From Edaphochlamys debaryana (taxonomy: Eukaryota > Chlorophyta > Chlorophyceae > Chlamydomonadales), in contig JAEHOE010000064.1 of NCBI GenBank assembly GCA_016858145.1, forward strand, positions 310,001-374,000: 64,000 bases of DNA, written 5' to 3'. The notes below the pieces were generated by a model. The model was not told where the DNA came from and searched no databases. It saw nothing but the letters and a program-made list of their open reading frames with translations. The first letter of the stretch is position 1; the number at the start of each line of letters is the position of its first letter. Below are positions 11,601 through 23,612 of this stretch, one piece after another. The position numbers were made by a program, and so were the translations under genes.

Positions 11601-14600
11601 TGCCGTGCATGTCTCCTTGCTTGCCTCCGTAGCTGAGCTGGATGTAGTTGATCCAGTAGCCAGAGCGCCAGTCGAAGCGCGAGACTGCGCACGCAAGGGA
11701 CGACGTGGGCACATGGTAAAACACACAGCTTGCTGAGCATAGCGCATGCAGGCATCAACCTTCCAAGGTGCGCGCCTCTTAGTGCTAGAGATAAAGCTAG
11801 ATGAGCGTTCTTGGGTGGTCCAGCGCTTGCATGCCCCTCGCTTTGGGTGCCAGTCCGTTTCCTGGGTGGGGCACTCACTGGGGTTCACGCCACCCGCAGC
11901 CAGGTCGGAGTCGTCGAAGGGGGTTAGTTCCCTCGGTGACGCCCGCCAAGTCGGAGACAGCCGTGCAGAAGGCCAGTGGCACCGCTGCAAGTTGGTTGGG
12001 AGCAGGGCCAGGGGAGCACATGGGACCGGTCATGACGGGAAGATTTGATGGGGGCTGTGGCAAGCGACGTGCGCACACACTACACGCCCATGCATGCATG
12101 CAAGCCCCCTCCCCCCCAGGTCCAAACCCCATTCCAAGACCGAGCCAGCTGAACGAACCCACCGATGTTCTTGCACGCATTGGCAACATAATCGTAGAAC
12201 TGGCCCGTGGGACAGCCTCCGCACGTGTAGTTCGAGATGCTGTTCGCCGTGCACGTTGTGGGGCTGGTGCAAGGATTCGGCGAGCAGGGACCTGCAGATG
12301 GCGCGCATGCGCAGGGCCGGAGGGAGCATTCGTGTGGTTAGCCCAGTCCTTGCAAACCTGCAAGTAAGAGCACTGCTGCCCGCCGCCCGTTCTCTCACTT
12401 GCGCAGGTGAGGCCTCCGGTGCCGATCGCACTGAAGAAGTTGGGCGCGCAGGTGCACGTGGTTGAGGGCACGCAGGGGTTCCCTAAGGGGCAAGAGGTCC
12501 AGGGACGGGCAGAGTTGAGAGGCTTGATGGGCGTGCCGCCTGTCGACAGGCGAGGCCAAACGTTGCATGCACACTGCAGTCTCTGGGGCCATGCTTGAGT
12601 TGTGTGGTGTGCGTTGGGGTTGCTTCCGACGCCATTGTGCCTTGCGCCCTCGCCGAACTTACAGACGCACACGCCGCCGACCATCTTGTAATTGGCCTTG
12701 CACGTGCAGTTGGCGGTCAGGAAGTCCGCCGAAGACTGGCACACCGAGTTGAGCACGTTGGCGCACTGCGGGGGCAGCGAGGACCCGTGGGTTAGCTCGG
12801 TGCCCAAGGGGGCAAGGGCCGACCCACCTGCAGCCTGGACGCCCTCCTTCCAGATAACAGAAGTGCCCGACCCACATGAACCCTACCTTGTTGGGCACCG
12901 TGCCGTCCGTGAAGCAGGGGTCCACTGCATGCGGGGGACCGGAAGGGCAGCGTCAAGGGGAGTCCAGCAAACCGGGTGATGAGGGCCTACTAGCATGTCC
13001 TGCAAGCGACTGGCCCCGTGCTCACAGCGGCACTCGCTGCCGAAGAGCTTGGCGCCCGACTGGCAAGGGCAGGTGAAGCCCGTGTAGTCCGCGGTGGGGG
13101 TGCACTGCTGGTAGGCACCCGTGCAGGCGGCTCCGTCGGGATAGCACTTGTTCACTGCGGGGGCAGAGCAGAGAGGGGTGCGGTGTGATGTGGTCCACGC
13201 CCCTGTCCCGACACAGACTGCCGCCAGGGCCAAAGCTACTAGCCATTCACTAGCCAAAGCGCTTTACCTGCAACCCCTGCTTCCCCGGCGGCCCAGCTCA
13301 CCGACGCAGCCGCGACCCGCAAAGAACTTGGCTCCGGGGGCGCAGGGGCACGAAAAGCTCGAGTAGTCAGCTGTGGCGTTGCAGGCCGTGCTAGCTAGCG
13401 GACAGGCAGTGGCGTTGGCGCAGGGGTTGAGGTTGCAGTTGCCGCTGCCGTCAGCGGCGGGGCGAGCCCCAGCGACGCAGGCGCAAGTTGTTGACTTCAT
13501 GTCGGCGGCCGGCACGCATACAGCGTTAGCCAGGGTGCCGCAGGGCGTCGGCGACTTGGTGAGGCAGGGGTTGTCTGCGGGGCGGAGAGGCAGCAGGGGC
13601 CGACATGGAACATCTGATATAACCAAACAGGAAAGGAAGGAGAGGCCCCCGCATGGACTCACTGACGCATGCGCCGGAGATGGACATGGCCTTGGGGTAC
13701 TTGCACCCACCACCGCCTGCGGCAGCGAACAGGGAGGGGTGAGCCGCAGCTAGCAGGTCTACTTGGCATTCTGGGCCTCACTCGAAGCGGCTAGGGGTCC
13801 ACACAAGCCCCTTGCTCACCAAAGCAGGTCTTCGTGGTCGCCTTGTAGGTGTAGCCTTGCGCACACGTGCAGGTGTACGTGCCGGGTCGGTTCACGCAGG
13901 TACCCTTGGCCGCGCCCATGCCGCAGACCGACCTGACCTTGCACTCGTCGCTGTACAGCAGACAAGGGGAGTTTCAGAACGGCGCAAGTTGGGGGAAGGG
14001 CCGAATTACCGTAAGGGGCTCAGGCAGAGGACGGCCGGGGCTAGGTGGCAGCGCGCGCGTACCCGGCGAACAGGCTTCGGCGCCCGGGGCCTCAGCTCGG
14101 GGCTGTGTGACTTTCGCGGTCTTTGTAAACGACTACTGTGCACCGCGCTGCAGGGTGCGAGGCGGAGCGCGGTGCGCGATAGCATGCTTGCTTGTTGCGC
14201 AACAACACGTCTATGCGAACGAGGGCTGGGAGCCACCTAAGACGGCTACCAGGTTGGTATGGTGTGCGTGCGTGAGCTGCGCGAGACAGCGTCGCGTGCT
14301 AAAGCTCGAGCTGTCCCGCGCGATCCAGCAGATCCAGCAAGCTGTCCTCCCGCGCGTTTGCTCCACACGCTTGGTGCTGTGTCGCCAGCTGAGCTGCGCT
14401 TGTAAGTATGCAAGCTCGAGCACAACTACGGGGCAGAAGGGCTTGATGGGCACTCACATGTCGACGCAGTCTCCGGCAGCGTTCTTCTCGTAGCCAGGTA
14501 GACATGTGGAGCAGTCCGCATCACCGCCATAGTTGATGCAAGCGGCGTTGGCCGGACACGCTCTGGGGTCCGCGCAAGGGTCGTCGACTGCGGCCAAACG

Positions 14601-14942
14601 ACGGGGCACAGCCTGAGATTCATACATGGAGCCGTAGCATAGCTTGTGCGTTGGTCGCGGGACCGGTGATGCGGCGACCCGGGTCGGCAGGCGCATGTCG
14701 CAGGCCGGCATGCGCATCGGCGCTTGCAAGCGGGGCACGGTGTTGGCCCAATGCGACCCACAATCCTACGTATCACGTTCAGGTGGCTGACGGGGAACGC
14801 TCGAACAGCCCTGCCATACACATGTCGAGTCCCCACGATCCGCTCGACAGGCCCCGCCCGACTCACCCGTGAAAGCGCCGCCGCTTAGCAAGACTACTAC
14901 GGCTAGCAAGGCCAGTTCTAAGCTGTGACCCCTTGGGGCCAT
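8645..14942 (-). CDS. Secreted modular protein: EGF repeats, jacalin-like lectin, WSC, PAN/apple domains
   Basis: Minus-strand gene of ~21 exons, about 1000 residues. Exon 1 (14942-14867) encodes a signal peptide (MAPRGHSLELALLAVVVLLS). Then come Cys-rich EGF-type exons: 14587-14458 and 13950-13820 join as C-V-D-I-D-E-C, a calcium-binding EGF start. Further Cys-rich exons are 13716-13663, 13574-13302, 13154-13026, 12924-12887, 12765-12663, 12482-12399 and 12291-12163. A jacalin-like lectin domain follows (exon 11684-11286; FDWRSGYWINYIQLSYGG, LANGERITS), then another EGF exon (11129-11004). A WSC domain is split over two exons (10913-10800, DYVGCYKDD...MTNEKC; about 10700-10522, CPGNTNEKCGG). 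Two exons of unrecognised beta-rich sequence follow (about 10409-10206 and 10091-9801). PAN/apple-like Cys exons finish the protein (about 9639-9388, 9289-9158, 9039-8918, 8735-8645). Almost all introns are phase 1. The junction into the lectin domain near 11990-11880 is unresolved. Likely a cell-wall or extracellular-matrix glycan-binding protein (inference from domains). Confidence 0.8.
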
Positions 14943-15646
14943 TTGCGCACAGGCGCGCGCGCCTTGGTTGTAAGGGCTTGTTGACACGCTGGCCTACCAA
15001 CTTTCTTCGTCTCTAGGACGGACTAAGGAGGTCTATGGGCAGCTCTGACTAGGGAAGTGAGCTGTCGTATATACTATACTGGAAGCGGTGGTCCACCCTG
15101 CTTATAAAGGGGACCGGATGGGAAGAGATGGGGCGGCGGCAGCTCCTAAACCTTACTCATACATGGTCTGTTGCAAGTCGGCGCTGTTGCGCGCGGGCAT
15201 CCACGCACACGCCCCGCACGCCAGAGCCCTCAGGCTGCCCAGAAAGACACACGACAGCCTTCACATAGCCACAGTATTAGAGGCGATGATGTGATGTCTG
15301 GGCATTGAAGGGCGCTGGCAGTCGCAACGGGGCGCTTCGCGTGGGGTAAGCGCTAGCCCTGCTAAAACCAATGCCTAAAACCGGGGGCCGCGCTACAGAG
15401 CTCGAGTGATCTCGGCTCCTTTCTACTACGCACCGCAGCGTTGCTTCCCACCAGGCTCAAACAAGAACCAAGACTGACGCCGGCGCGGCAGCCGGCTTGG
15501 AGAGAAGCCGCGGGCTGATGGGGCTACAGCCCCCCTAAGCCCCCTCCCCGCCCGCACACACAGTCCACAGCAACAGCCCGACGGCCGTTGTCACGTGGCA
15601 CAGCGTGGCACGGCTTGCAGATCCCAATCTGTCGTGCCTGGTCCGA
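14943..15646. other. Intergenic region upstream of the secreted modular protein
   Basis: No supported gene. It separates two minus-strand genes, so it holds the promoter of the gene starting at 14942 and the 3' flank of the gene ending at 15647. Confidence 0.5.
15064..15112 (-). promoter_or_regulatory. Candidate AT-rich core promoter
   Basis: In an otherwise GC-rich region the minus strand reads AGTATAGTATATACGAC around 15082-15066, about 125 bases before the ATG at 14942. A TTATAAAG string also lies at 15103-15110 on the plus strand. TATA-like candidate only. Confidence 0.3.
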
Positions 15647-18600
15647 TCAGGGGCGTGCTGCACCTGACACCATTCCTTCCACCGCCGCCGCTGCCGCCGC
15701 CGCCACCGTCAGCCGCTGCCTGGGCGCCGCCAGCGCCGCCGCGTGCCCCGCCAGCGCCCCCGCCGTTCCGTTGCCCCCCACCGCCACCGCCAGCTCACCC
15801 CACCCCTCCCCTCCCGGCCCCATCCCCGGCCCGCCCCTTCCTCTCCCCGCCCCTTGCGCCCACGCTGCCTCCACCGCCCTAGCCTCCGCCTCCGCTGCCG
15901 CCGCCCGGTCCAGCGCGCACTGCACCGCAGCGTCCCGGTTCATAAAGCGCCGCCGCTCGAGCGCATCTGCCAACTGGAGGGCCCAGGGGGGGTGGCGGGG
16001 AAGGCCCGTGGTGCGCTCGTGCCCTCGGCGGGCCACCGTGAAGGGCCCGGGGGTGGGGCCCACCGGGGCCCGGATGGATGGGGCAGCTGGTGCTGAAGGG
16101 TCAGGCCCAAGCAGGGCCCGGCGGCGACGCTGACGCTCCTGAGGTACCCCCGCTGCTGCTGCTGCGGAGGCTCCGCCACCACTAGGTGCCGCCGCCGCCC
16201 TCGATACCGTGAGAGAAGGGCCCTTCGCGGCTGGCGGCGCCGCCGGGGCCGTGGCGGTGGGTCTGCTGACCCCCGTCAGCGTAGGGGCGGTGGCGCCAGC
16301 GCGGGCCCCCGCCGCCGCCGCCCGAGGCGGCCGTGGCGGTAGGGGCGGTTGGGCCGCTGCCGGGTTGCGCCGAAGCGGGGATCGCGGCTTCGCTGAGGCC
16401 GTGGCATCCGCAGCATCGCCTGCACCGGCGTCCTCGCCAGCACCGCCGTCGTCGCCGCCGTGCAGTGCGTCTTGCAGGGGCTGGTTGGCCTCCTGGGCCG
16501 CCGCCAGGCGCTCCTCCAGGGTCCCCTCCGCCAGGGCGAAGGCGGCGGCGGCGGCGCCGTTGGGGGTGGCAGGAGGCGGCTTGGGGCGGGGCAGCGGCGG
16601 CGGCCGCGGCGGGGAGGGCGTCCAGGCGACCTCGCGGATGGAAACCAGCGTGCCTGCAGTCAGGGGCGGCGGCAGGGGAGGCTAAGCCGTGGCCTGTACA
16701 GCCCAAGCGCTTGGAAACGGAGGGCGCATCATCCGGACACAGCAGTGGGAGGTGGCAGGGGCGGCTCAGCCGTGGGACGAGGTCCCGCCTGAGACCTTGC
16801 AGGCAGTGGGAACGCATAATGGCGGCACCAGCCGGGGCTCGTTGAGCCCAAGCGCTTGTGCACGGGCGTCATGTGAGCACGTAAGGTGACGACAAAGGCC
16901 CAAATAAACCTCTTTCGATCGACCTCCTCCCCTGCCGTGTGCCACCCACCGGCCACCGGCAGCCCCCGCCGGTCCGCCTCCTCCATGGCCGCGAACGCCG
17001 CCGCCAGCACTGACCGCCGCTGCGCCCCGGCCTGGAGGCCGCTGGGGCCGGTGCCGCCGCCGCCGCCGCTGCCAGGGCCGAGCCCCGGTGGCCCGTCGTC
17101 CGTCACGATGAGGAGGAGCGGCTTGACGGCCCTGCGTGGAGGCGGGAGGTCGGGGCGTACACGCTGTTTCGTCCTGGTATACTCTCCCTGGCTAGGCCAT
17201 AGTGTACTCGCAAAACCCAAGCCAAACCCAACCTCTTGCTCCCCGACGCCCCGCTGGTGCGACCCCAAGCAGCCCGCGACTCGCGTCGCTTCCTTCCCAC
17301 CACCTCCTCTACTCACAAACCCCACAACCGCGCCCTACCCCCACCTCACCCCCACGGCCCCCCCCATCCCCCCTTGCTGTCCCACCTCAGCGCCCCCCCC
17401 CTCCCTCCCCCCACCCACCTGAGCGCGTCCCGCAGGTGCGACCCCACCCAGCCCTCCACCCAGCGGCCGGCGCAGGCGGGGCCGCACAGCAGCCAGTCAG
17501 AGGGGGCCACGTGGGCGGCGGCCAGGTCCAACTCGCGGAGCATCTGGGGAGGGAGAAGGGGTGTTGAGGGTGTGATTGGAAGGCGGGTACTCTGAAGGAG
17601 ATGGGGTCTCCGTCAAGCGGGAGCTATGGAGCCCGGAAGCCCGTTGGCTTCTCCCCATCTCAACCTTCACGGCGTTTGAAGGAAGAACACGCGCACTGCT
17701 GGAAGCCTGGAGCACAGCACGCTGCTCTTCAGCCCCTCTACCAAGCGCCTCATCCCCATCCCGCACCGCCTTCGCCGCCGCCCCGATATCCCTACCCCGT
17801 CCCTTTCCCTGACCCACCGTGTTGCGTGCAAAGTCCGCTCCCTCGCACACGGGGTCCCACCGCTCGTCAGCCAGCGGCCCAACCGCCGTAACGCCCACTC
17901 CCAGCAGCGGCGGCGCAGCGTCCCCCGCCGTAGGCCTCTCCGCAGGGGCGGCTGTTGCAGGTGTGCCTGATGCAGGGGCTGCTGCCGGGGCTGCCGGGGC
18001 TGCCGGGGCTGCCGGGGCGTCGGGGGTTCGTGCGGCCCCGCCGTCGGCCCCTGTGCGCCCTTGACCGCCCAGAGGGGCCGCAGCGTTCGGCCCCGCCGCC
18101 CCCGCAGCTCGAATCGCAGGCGCGGCACCGGTGCCGGCGCTAGGTGCCGCAGCAATGGGCGGTCCCGCCCCAGCAGCTGGCACCGCGGGCGAAGTACCGA
18201 TGTCGGCCACCGCAGCTGGCCCTCCCGGCGGAACCGTGGGAGCAGCACGGGAGGCGCGGGCGGGCGCCGCCACCCCTGCCGCAGTGACTGCCCCGGCCGT
18301 GCCTGTCCCTGCCCGGGCCTTGCCTGGGGTAACCACAGCGGCACCTCCACCCTCTGGGACTGGACCGTTCCTGCTTGCGCTGCTACCAGCCCCCACCCCA
18401 GCCCCGGCCCCGGCGCCGGCTTGAGCCCCAGCCGCAGTAGCGGCGGAGACCATGTTACTGCTGGCCGCATCAGCACCAGCGGCAGCGGTGGTGCCGCCGA
18501 GGGGCGGCGGGGGCAGCGGCGGGTCGAGCCGGCGCGCGGGAGGGTTGTACGGCAGGTGGTGGGGCGAGTGAGGCCCAAAGTATCCGTCCAGTCCGGCGAA

Positions 18601-21600
18601 GATGAGGTGGTTGGGATCCATCTTGCGGAGGAAGTCAGCCATATAGGGGCTGGGGGGGGGGCGAAGAGGGCGGGAGGGGACAGGGTGACATGAGGCAAGT
18701 GGGAGGGGAGGCGAGGGTTCCAAAGTTGGGGAGTTCAGCTGTAAGGAAGAGGCCCCGAGACGGATGAGAGGCGGTTTGGCACCATCATGTACGCCACTTG
18801 CATGCAGCACCATCTGTGTCATTTCAGCCCCCCCCCCACCCTCCCCACCCCCCCCACCCCCCCCCACCCCCCCCACCCCCCCCACCCCCCAATACTCACA
18901 GCCAGGCCTGCAGGTGCTCACTGGCCACTCGTCCCGGGTCTCGAGGCCTGCGGAAGACATGAAGCCGCTTCAGCGAACACCGACGGAACGCACCCCCCTT
19001 ACGGTATCTCTGCCTTGCACCAGCGCCAAGCCAGCCCGGGCTGACCCGCCCCCTCACCCTCGCCCCTCATGTCCCCCCCGGTTCGTCGGGTCAAATGAAC
19101 CCCGTGCGAGCCCCGCTGCGCATGTGCACGCCCCGCCCACCTGTGCGCCAAGTCCCAGCCCAGTATGGTGGGGTCGTGCTTGAGGGGCAGGGCCGTGAGG
19201 GAGTTGTTGCGCAGCGCCAGGGCGGTCAGGTAGTCGAAGAACAGGGCCTGGGGGGAGGTAGAGGTGGCAGGGGGTGGGAATCCACGTGGGGAAAGGTGGA
19301 AATTTGGGGAAACGGTCCGTAGCCTTGCAGCCAACCGGGCACTCTCCGTACACAAGTAGCCCGGCCCCCACCTTGTACGTGTCGTCGCTGTACCCAGCCC
19401 CTTGAAGCGACGATCTCCCACCCTGGTCCAGGTTCCATCCTCCCACCCCCACCCGCACCCGCACCCCCACCGCCCCACCTTGTACGTGTCGTTAGCGTAG
19501 AAGGCGGTGATGTTGTCCGCCGCGCTTATCCACCGCACGTACTGCGCGGCGCCGCCCTGCTCCGCCCCCGGCCCCGGCCCCCCGCTGGCGTCAGTGAGCA
19601 CAGGGATGAGGCGCAGGCGGTGGCGCCGTGCGGCCGCCACCACCCAGTCCAGGGAGGCCCTGACAGGGGGGTGAGGGTTGAGGGGGGGGAGGGATGAGGC
19701 ACAAGTGCTCCCACCGAGTGCCGGGAGGCCCTGGGCAGCGGGCGTGGAGGGCGGGAGGGCGTTTGTGGGAGGCAGTTGGGAGCAAGACTGGCATGATTTG
19801 GGGCCGAGGACTCCATTCTTCGGCATGCTACAGCACGCTACCCCAGTCCCCAGGCTTCCCCACAGCAGCCCTCGGCTCCCTCCCCCGCGCCCGGGGCCGC
19901 ACCTCATCGCATGCTCGTCCAAGATCCCGGGGGCCACCTGCGGCCAGCGTGCGGTTCAGATCCGAGATCCAGGATGTTGGAGTGGAGGCCCCTATTCGCC
20001 TCTGTTGTCTCACCCCATGCCGTGCGAACCCGCCCCCAACCCCACAATGCCAGCACAACCTGCAGCACCCCGCTCCTGTCTCCCAAGCCAGCCCTCACAG
20101 TCTCATGCATCCCCCACTCGCACCTCCACCCCCCACCTGCAGCGCCCCCCGCCGGCTGGCTCCGTCCACGAACGCCCTGTCTCACGTGCCCCAATCTTCC
20201 ACTCCCACCCCACCCGCCCCCGCCCTACCTTCGACCCTCCCCACCCGCCCCCGCCCCACCCCCCACCTGCAACGCCCCCGTTCGGCTGGCTCCGTCCACG
20301 AAAGACTTGTCTCAGGCACCCCAACCTTCCACTCCCACTCCCAACCGCTCCCTCCGTACCCCCCACCCCATCCCCTAACCCCGCCCCCGTCCCACCCCCC
20401 ACCTGCAGCGCCCCGCGCCGGCTGGCTCCGTCCAGGAAGGCAAAGAACCGCACCGTGTTGAGTCCCGCAGCGGCGGCGGAGGCCAGAAGGCGCAGGGCCT
20501 GGAGGGGGGGTTTGAGGGGGGGGGTGAGGGCAGGGGCAGGAATAGCTAGGCTACAGTACCGGTACCCCCCCACACACACACAATACGCGTCCCTCCCCCC
20601 TGCAACCCCTGGGACCCCGGATATTGTGGGCTGGGACGGATATTGCTGGCCTTGATTTTCGCGTAACCTCGTCCCTCGTTTCTCCTTTCCCCCTGCACCC
20701 CTTGTCCTTATAGATGTCATGCGCCCTTTCCCCTTCTTGCACCCCGCCCACGCAGTCAGACCCCTTTCTCGGATAACATCCACCGCCTGCCCCAACCCCC
20801 CTCCCCTTGACGACCCACCCGCTCCCTCCCCCGTCGGTACCCCTCCCTCAACGACTTCACTCACCCGCTCCCTCCCCCGCCGGTACCCCGCCCACGCCAT
20901 GAGCCGGGGCGCGTCCACGCCCGCGATGCGGAAGGGCCGCCCGTCCGCCAGCGTGAGGCGGCCGAAGCGGGAGACCACGAACAGGGATGAGTCACCGCTG
21001 AGGCCCCGGGCGGGGTCGGGGCGGGCGGCTAGGCGGTGCGGCTCGGGCGGCTGGGAGTGGCGCCAGCTGCCTGCGGGGGTGTTGGGCGGGAGGGGGTGGA
21101 GGAGGAGTGGGGGGGGAGTGGGATGGGAGGATGGGTTGGGGGAGGGGGTGGGAGGGGCGATAGGGCATGCATGGTACACCGCTGCAATACCGCCACGCCC
21201 TAAGGTGGTCCTGGACCCGAGCCTCTGCGGGACCCTCGGGCGTCTGTATGTCTTGCTCGCTCGGATAGGGACTGAGAGACTGAGGCAGGAGGGCCTCTGC
21301 AGGGCCCGCGGGACCTCTGGCTACCCACGTTCTCCGCCGCGCGTAGAGTGAGAGGAAAGCTTTGCGCTCGGGGGCGCCGCTTTCGGTGGAGGTCTGGAGG
21401 TCTCCGCGCCCTTTCTCGGCGACCTCTTGGTTTGGCTGTACCGCACTCCCATTGCCAGGGGTTGCGGCAGCTCTACTGCCTGGCTTGAGTTTGGCTGCGC
21501 GCAGCGCCTGAGCTAGGCTTGCGGCTATCTGAGCCCTTAAAGCGGCAGCGGCATCAGTAGTAGGCCCCCCGGCGGGTAAGCGCTTTGGCGCCGTCTTTCC

Positions 21601-23301
21601 TACGGCGCTCCCCTGGCAACAGCACGCGCGCAAGCAGGGGACGGACCAAGCGGTCACATAGTTGGCAACCCCTTTGACGCACGTCGGCAGTTGCGTGCCA
21701 ATTCACCCCGGCAACCAGTCAAGCACGGCCTCACCTATGTTGAGGTACCGCGGGGTGGCCGAGCTGTACCGGGCGTTGAGCAATCCCAGGTCGGCCGTAC
21801 TGAAGCCCACGGGCACACAGCCAGCGGCCCCCGGAATGCCCTCGCCGTCGCCGCCGCCACCGCCGCCGCCACCGCTGCCGCCGCCGGAGGTGGCGGCGCC
21901 GTCGATGCCACGGGCGGCAGCTGCGTTGGCATTGGAGGCCGCCGCTGGACCCTGCCCGGGCCCCTGAGGGCCCGGCCACGACGCTTCGTCTTCGTCGAGC
22001 GTAGGCGCGAGATCCAACATGCGATCCAGGTACGACAGCCCTTGCGCCGCCACCAGCATCGGCGGGATGGCGGCGGGCCCTGCCGCCGACGGCGCCCCCA
22101 GCAGCGATCCGTTCAGCGCCGCCGCGACCCTCGCTGCCGCTTGTTGTGCTGACGGAGGCAGCGCCGACGGCGGCGGCGGCGGCGGCGCCTCCAGCGGCGG
22201 CGGCAGGTCCAGCGGCGGCAGCGGCAGGCGGCCCTCCCAGTCCAGAGCGACGCCGTCCTTGGCGGCGACAAACGACGCCACGTTCTTGCCCGCCGCCGCC
22301 GCCGCGCGCTCGAGCAGCATCGCGCTGGCGCCGCCGCCGCCGTCGGCGTCACCGCCACCGACGCCGACGCCAGCGCCTGGCGTTACGGTGCGGAGCGCGG
22401 TGTGCAGAGAGCCCAGATAGGCGGTGGCTAGGTCGACGGCGGGCTCGCTGGCGGCCCCGTCGCCGTCGCCATTGCCGTCGACGGCGGCGCCATGTTCCTC
22501 ACTAGCGGCGGCGGCCACGTTGGCTGCATCAGGCTGTAGGCCTGACGGAGCCTCGCCACCGCCACCTGCAGCCGCCGCGGGTGCCGCTGGCATGGCGCTT
22601 ACCGGTAGGGTGGGTAGCGCTGACGTCACGGGGTGAAACACGCCCGCGAGCGCCTCCCACAGCCTCGAGGTGGCACCCTTTGGCCGGCCGTCGCCCGCCG
22701 AGCCGCCGTCACCGCCGTCACCACCGCCGCCGCCGCCGGCGCCGCCGCCGTCGCTGGCCCGGCGGCGCACCAGGACGGAGGACACGCGACCGCCGCTCGC
22801 CGCCGCCGGCTCCGCTCTGACCGGCACTGGCACTGACGCAAGCGTTGGGTCTCGACGAGGTTGAGGGATGCTGAGGCTTTGGGTGTGGTAGGGGTGGCCG
22901 CTGGCGGAGGCGGCGTGCTGGCGGAGGCGACCGCCGGCGGAGCCGACGGCGGCGGTAAAGGCAGGTCCTGGCGGGCCGCTGCCGCGCAACGCCACGCCCA
23001 CCAGCGCCAGCATCGCCGCCCCCGCCAGAAGCAGGGCCGCCACCGCCAGCCCCGCGACCCGGCGGGACCTGCCGCCAGCGGCGCCGCCGCCGGCGCGGGG
23101 GCTGCCGCCGCCGCCGCCGCCGCCGCCACTGCCGGCGGAGGAACGGCCGGTGGCCAGCTTGCTCAGGCTGGGCAGCGCTGGCAGGCTCCTGCCGCCGCCG
23201 GTGCTGCTCTCTGCGCCGCCGCCGCCGTCGGGGCTCCGTGCGCCGTACGGTTCGTACGGTTTGTCGAGCTTGCCGTATCTGTCGTACGGTGAAGCGAACA
23301 T
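15647..23301 (-). CDS. Membrane-anchored GH5 endo-beta-mannanase-like protein, predicted catalytically dead
   Basis: Eleven exons with consistent phases: 23301-21735, 21070-20865, 20498-20403, 19937-19903, 19659-19479, 19247-19141, 18947-18900, 18649-17818, 17543-17419, 17131-16950, 16653-15647; 1461 residues. Residues ~82-105 are a single hydrophobic helix preceded by RSRR (type II anchor), putting the rest outside or in the lumen. From ~residue 545 it follows plant/algal mannanases: GRPFRIAGVDAPRLMAWA, GLNTVRFFAF, LDWVVAAARRHRLRLIPVL, YVRWISA, PTILGWDLAH, NHLIFAGLDGYFG, AAAHVAPSDWL, KPLLLIVTDDG. The acid/base motif W-E-L-x-N-E-P-R reads W-D-L-A-H-R-P-R (Glu to Arg, about residue 731). The nucleophile motif (K-P-V-L-F-x-E-F-G) reads KPLLLIVTDDG (about 1069-1079), with no Glu. 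An Ala/Gly/Pro-rich insertion of ~220 residues sits inside the fold, and a ~330-residue low-complexity tail follows. Probably a pseudoenzyme that binds polysaccharide or has structural use. Confidence 0.85.
18830..18892. repeat. C-rich low-complexity run in an intron
   Basis: CCCCACCCCCC-type repeat on the plus strand (G-tract on the sense strand) in the intron between exons 7 and 8 of the mannanase-like gene. Confidence 0.7.
19366..19500 (-). repeat. Splice-junction echo at mannanase-like exon 5
   Basis: The exon 5 end with its donor (CACCTTGTACGTGTCG on the plus strand, at 19477) recurs in the following intron at 19369-19384, about 108 bases away; the copy encodes DDTYK against NDTYK. Confidence 0.65.
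20131..20440 (-). repeat. Triplicated exon 3 end / donor in the mannanase-like gene
   Basis: The exon 3 end (G-A-S-R-R-G-A-L-Q) with its donor at about 20395-20440 recurs at 20261-20304 and 20131-20172 inside the intron. Each copy is about 132 bases from the next and all retain CCCCACCTGCA.CGCCCC and GGCTGGCTCCGTCCA.GAA. Confidence 0.75.
20641..20690 (+). repeat. Dispersed short repeat, copy 2
   Basis: Same core as the copies at 8254 and 53618, here inside the second intron of the mannanase-like gene. Confidence 0.65.
20818..20893 (-). repeat. Splice-junction echo at mannanase-like exon 2
   Basis: CCGCTCCCTCCCCCGCCGGT (plus strand), covering the exon 2 end and donor near 20864-20884, recurs with one mismatch at about 20819-20838 in the intron, 46 bases away. 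A more decayed copy is visible at about 20720-20760. Confidence 0.6.
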
Positions 23302-23379
23302 GGTCGAAGAAAGGGCAGCAGAAGTGCTTCCAGAAGGCAAGAGATCTCCCCAGGAGGCAGCAGATAACGAATCCGGCGA

Positions 23380-23612
23380 GCGGCGACCGACGGGCAGGCC
23401 AGACGCCCTCACGAGGCCAAGCCCCTGCACGTTCCTTTCCCCTACTCCCTCCCATCTGTCGAACACATCGATAGTCGAGGCCTCTCACCCTTTACCCGCT
23501 CCGTTGCCATTCCTGTAACAACCCCTGCCGTCACAGCCCCAGCGGTCGGCCAACATGAGCGACGGTACCGACTGGCGGGCCAGACGCCTTCAGGAGGCCA
23601 ACCCCCCGCACA
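23380..23612. repeat. Imperfect direct repeat upstream of the mannanase-like start
   Basis: A ~50-bp segment with GGCCAGACGCCCTCACGAGG at about 23392-23411 recurs around 23579-23598 (GGCCAGACGCCTTCAGGAGG), 187 bases away, in the gap between the ATG at 23301 and the ORF ending at 23718. Nothing else is recognised in 23302-23717. Confidence 0.5.

Noticed and set aside
20992..21657. Minus-strand 221-codon frame as an extra mannanase-like exon
   Set aside because: Exon 1 (ending 21735) and exon 2 (starting 21070) join in phase with good splice sites. This frame lies in the intron and has no family similarity.
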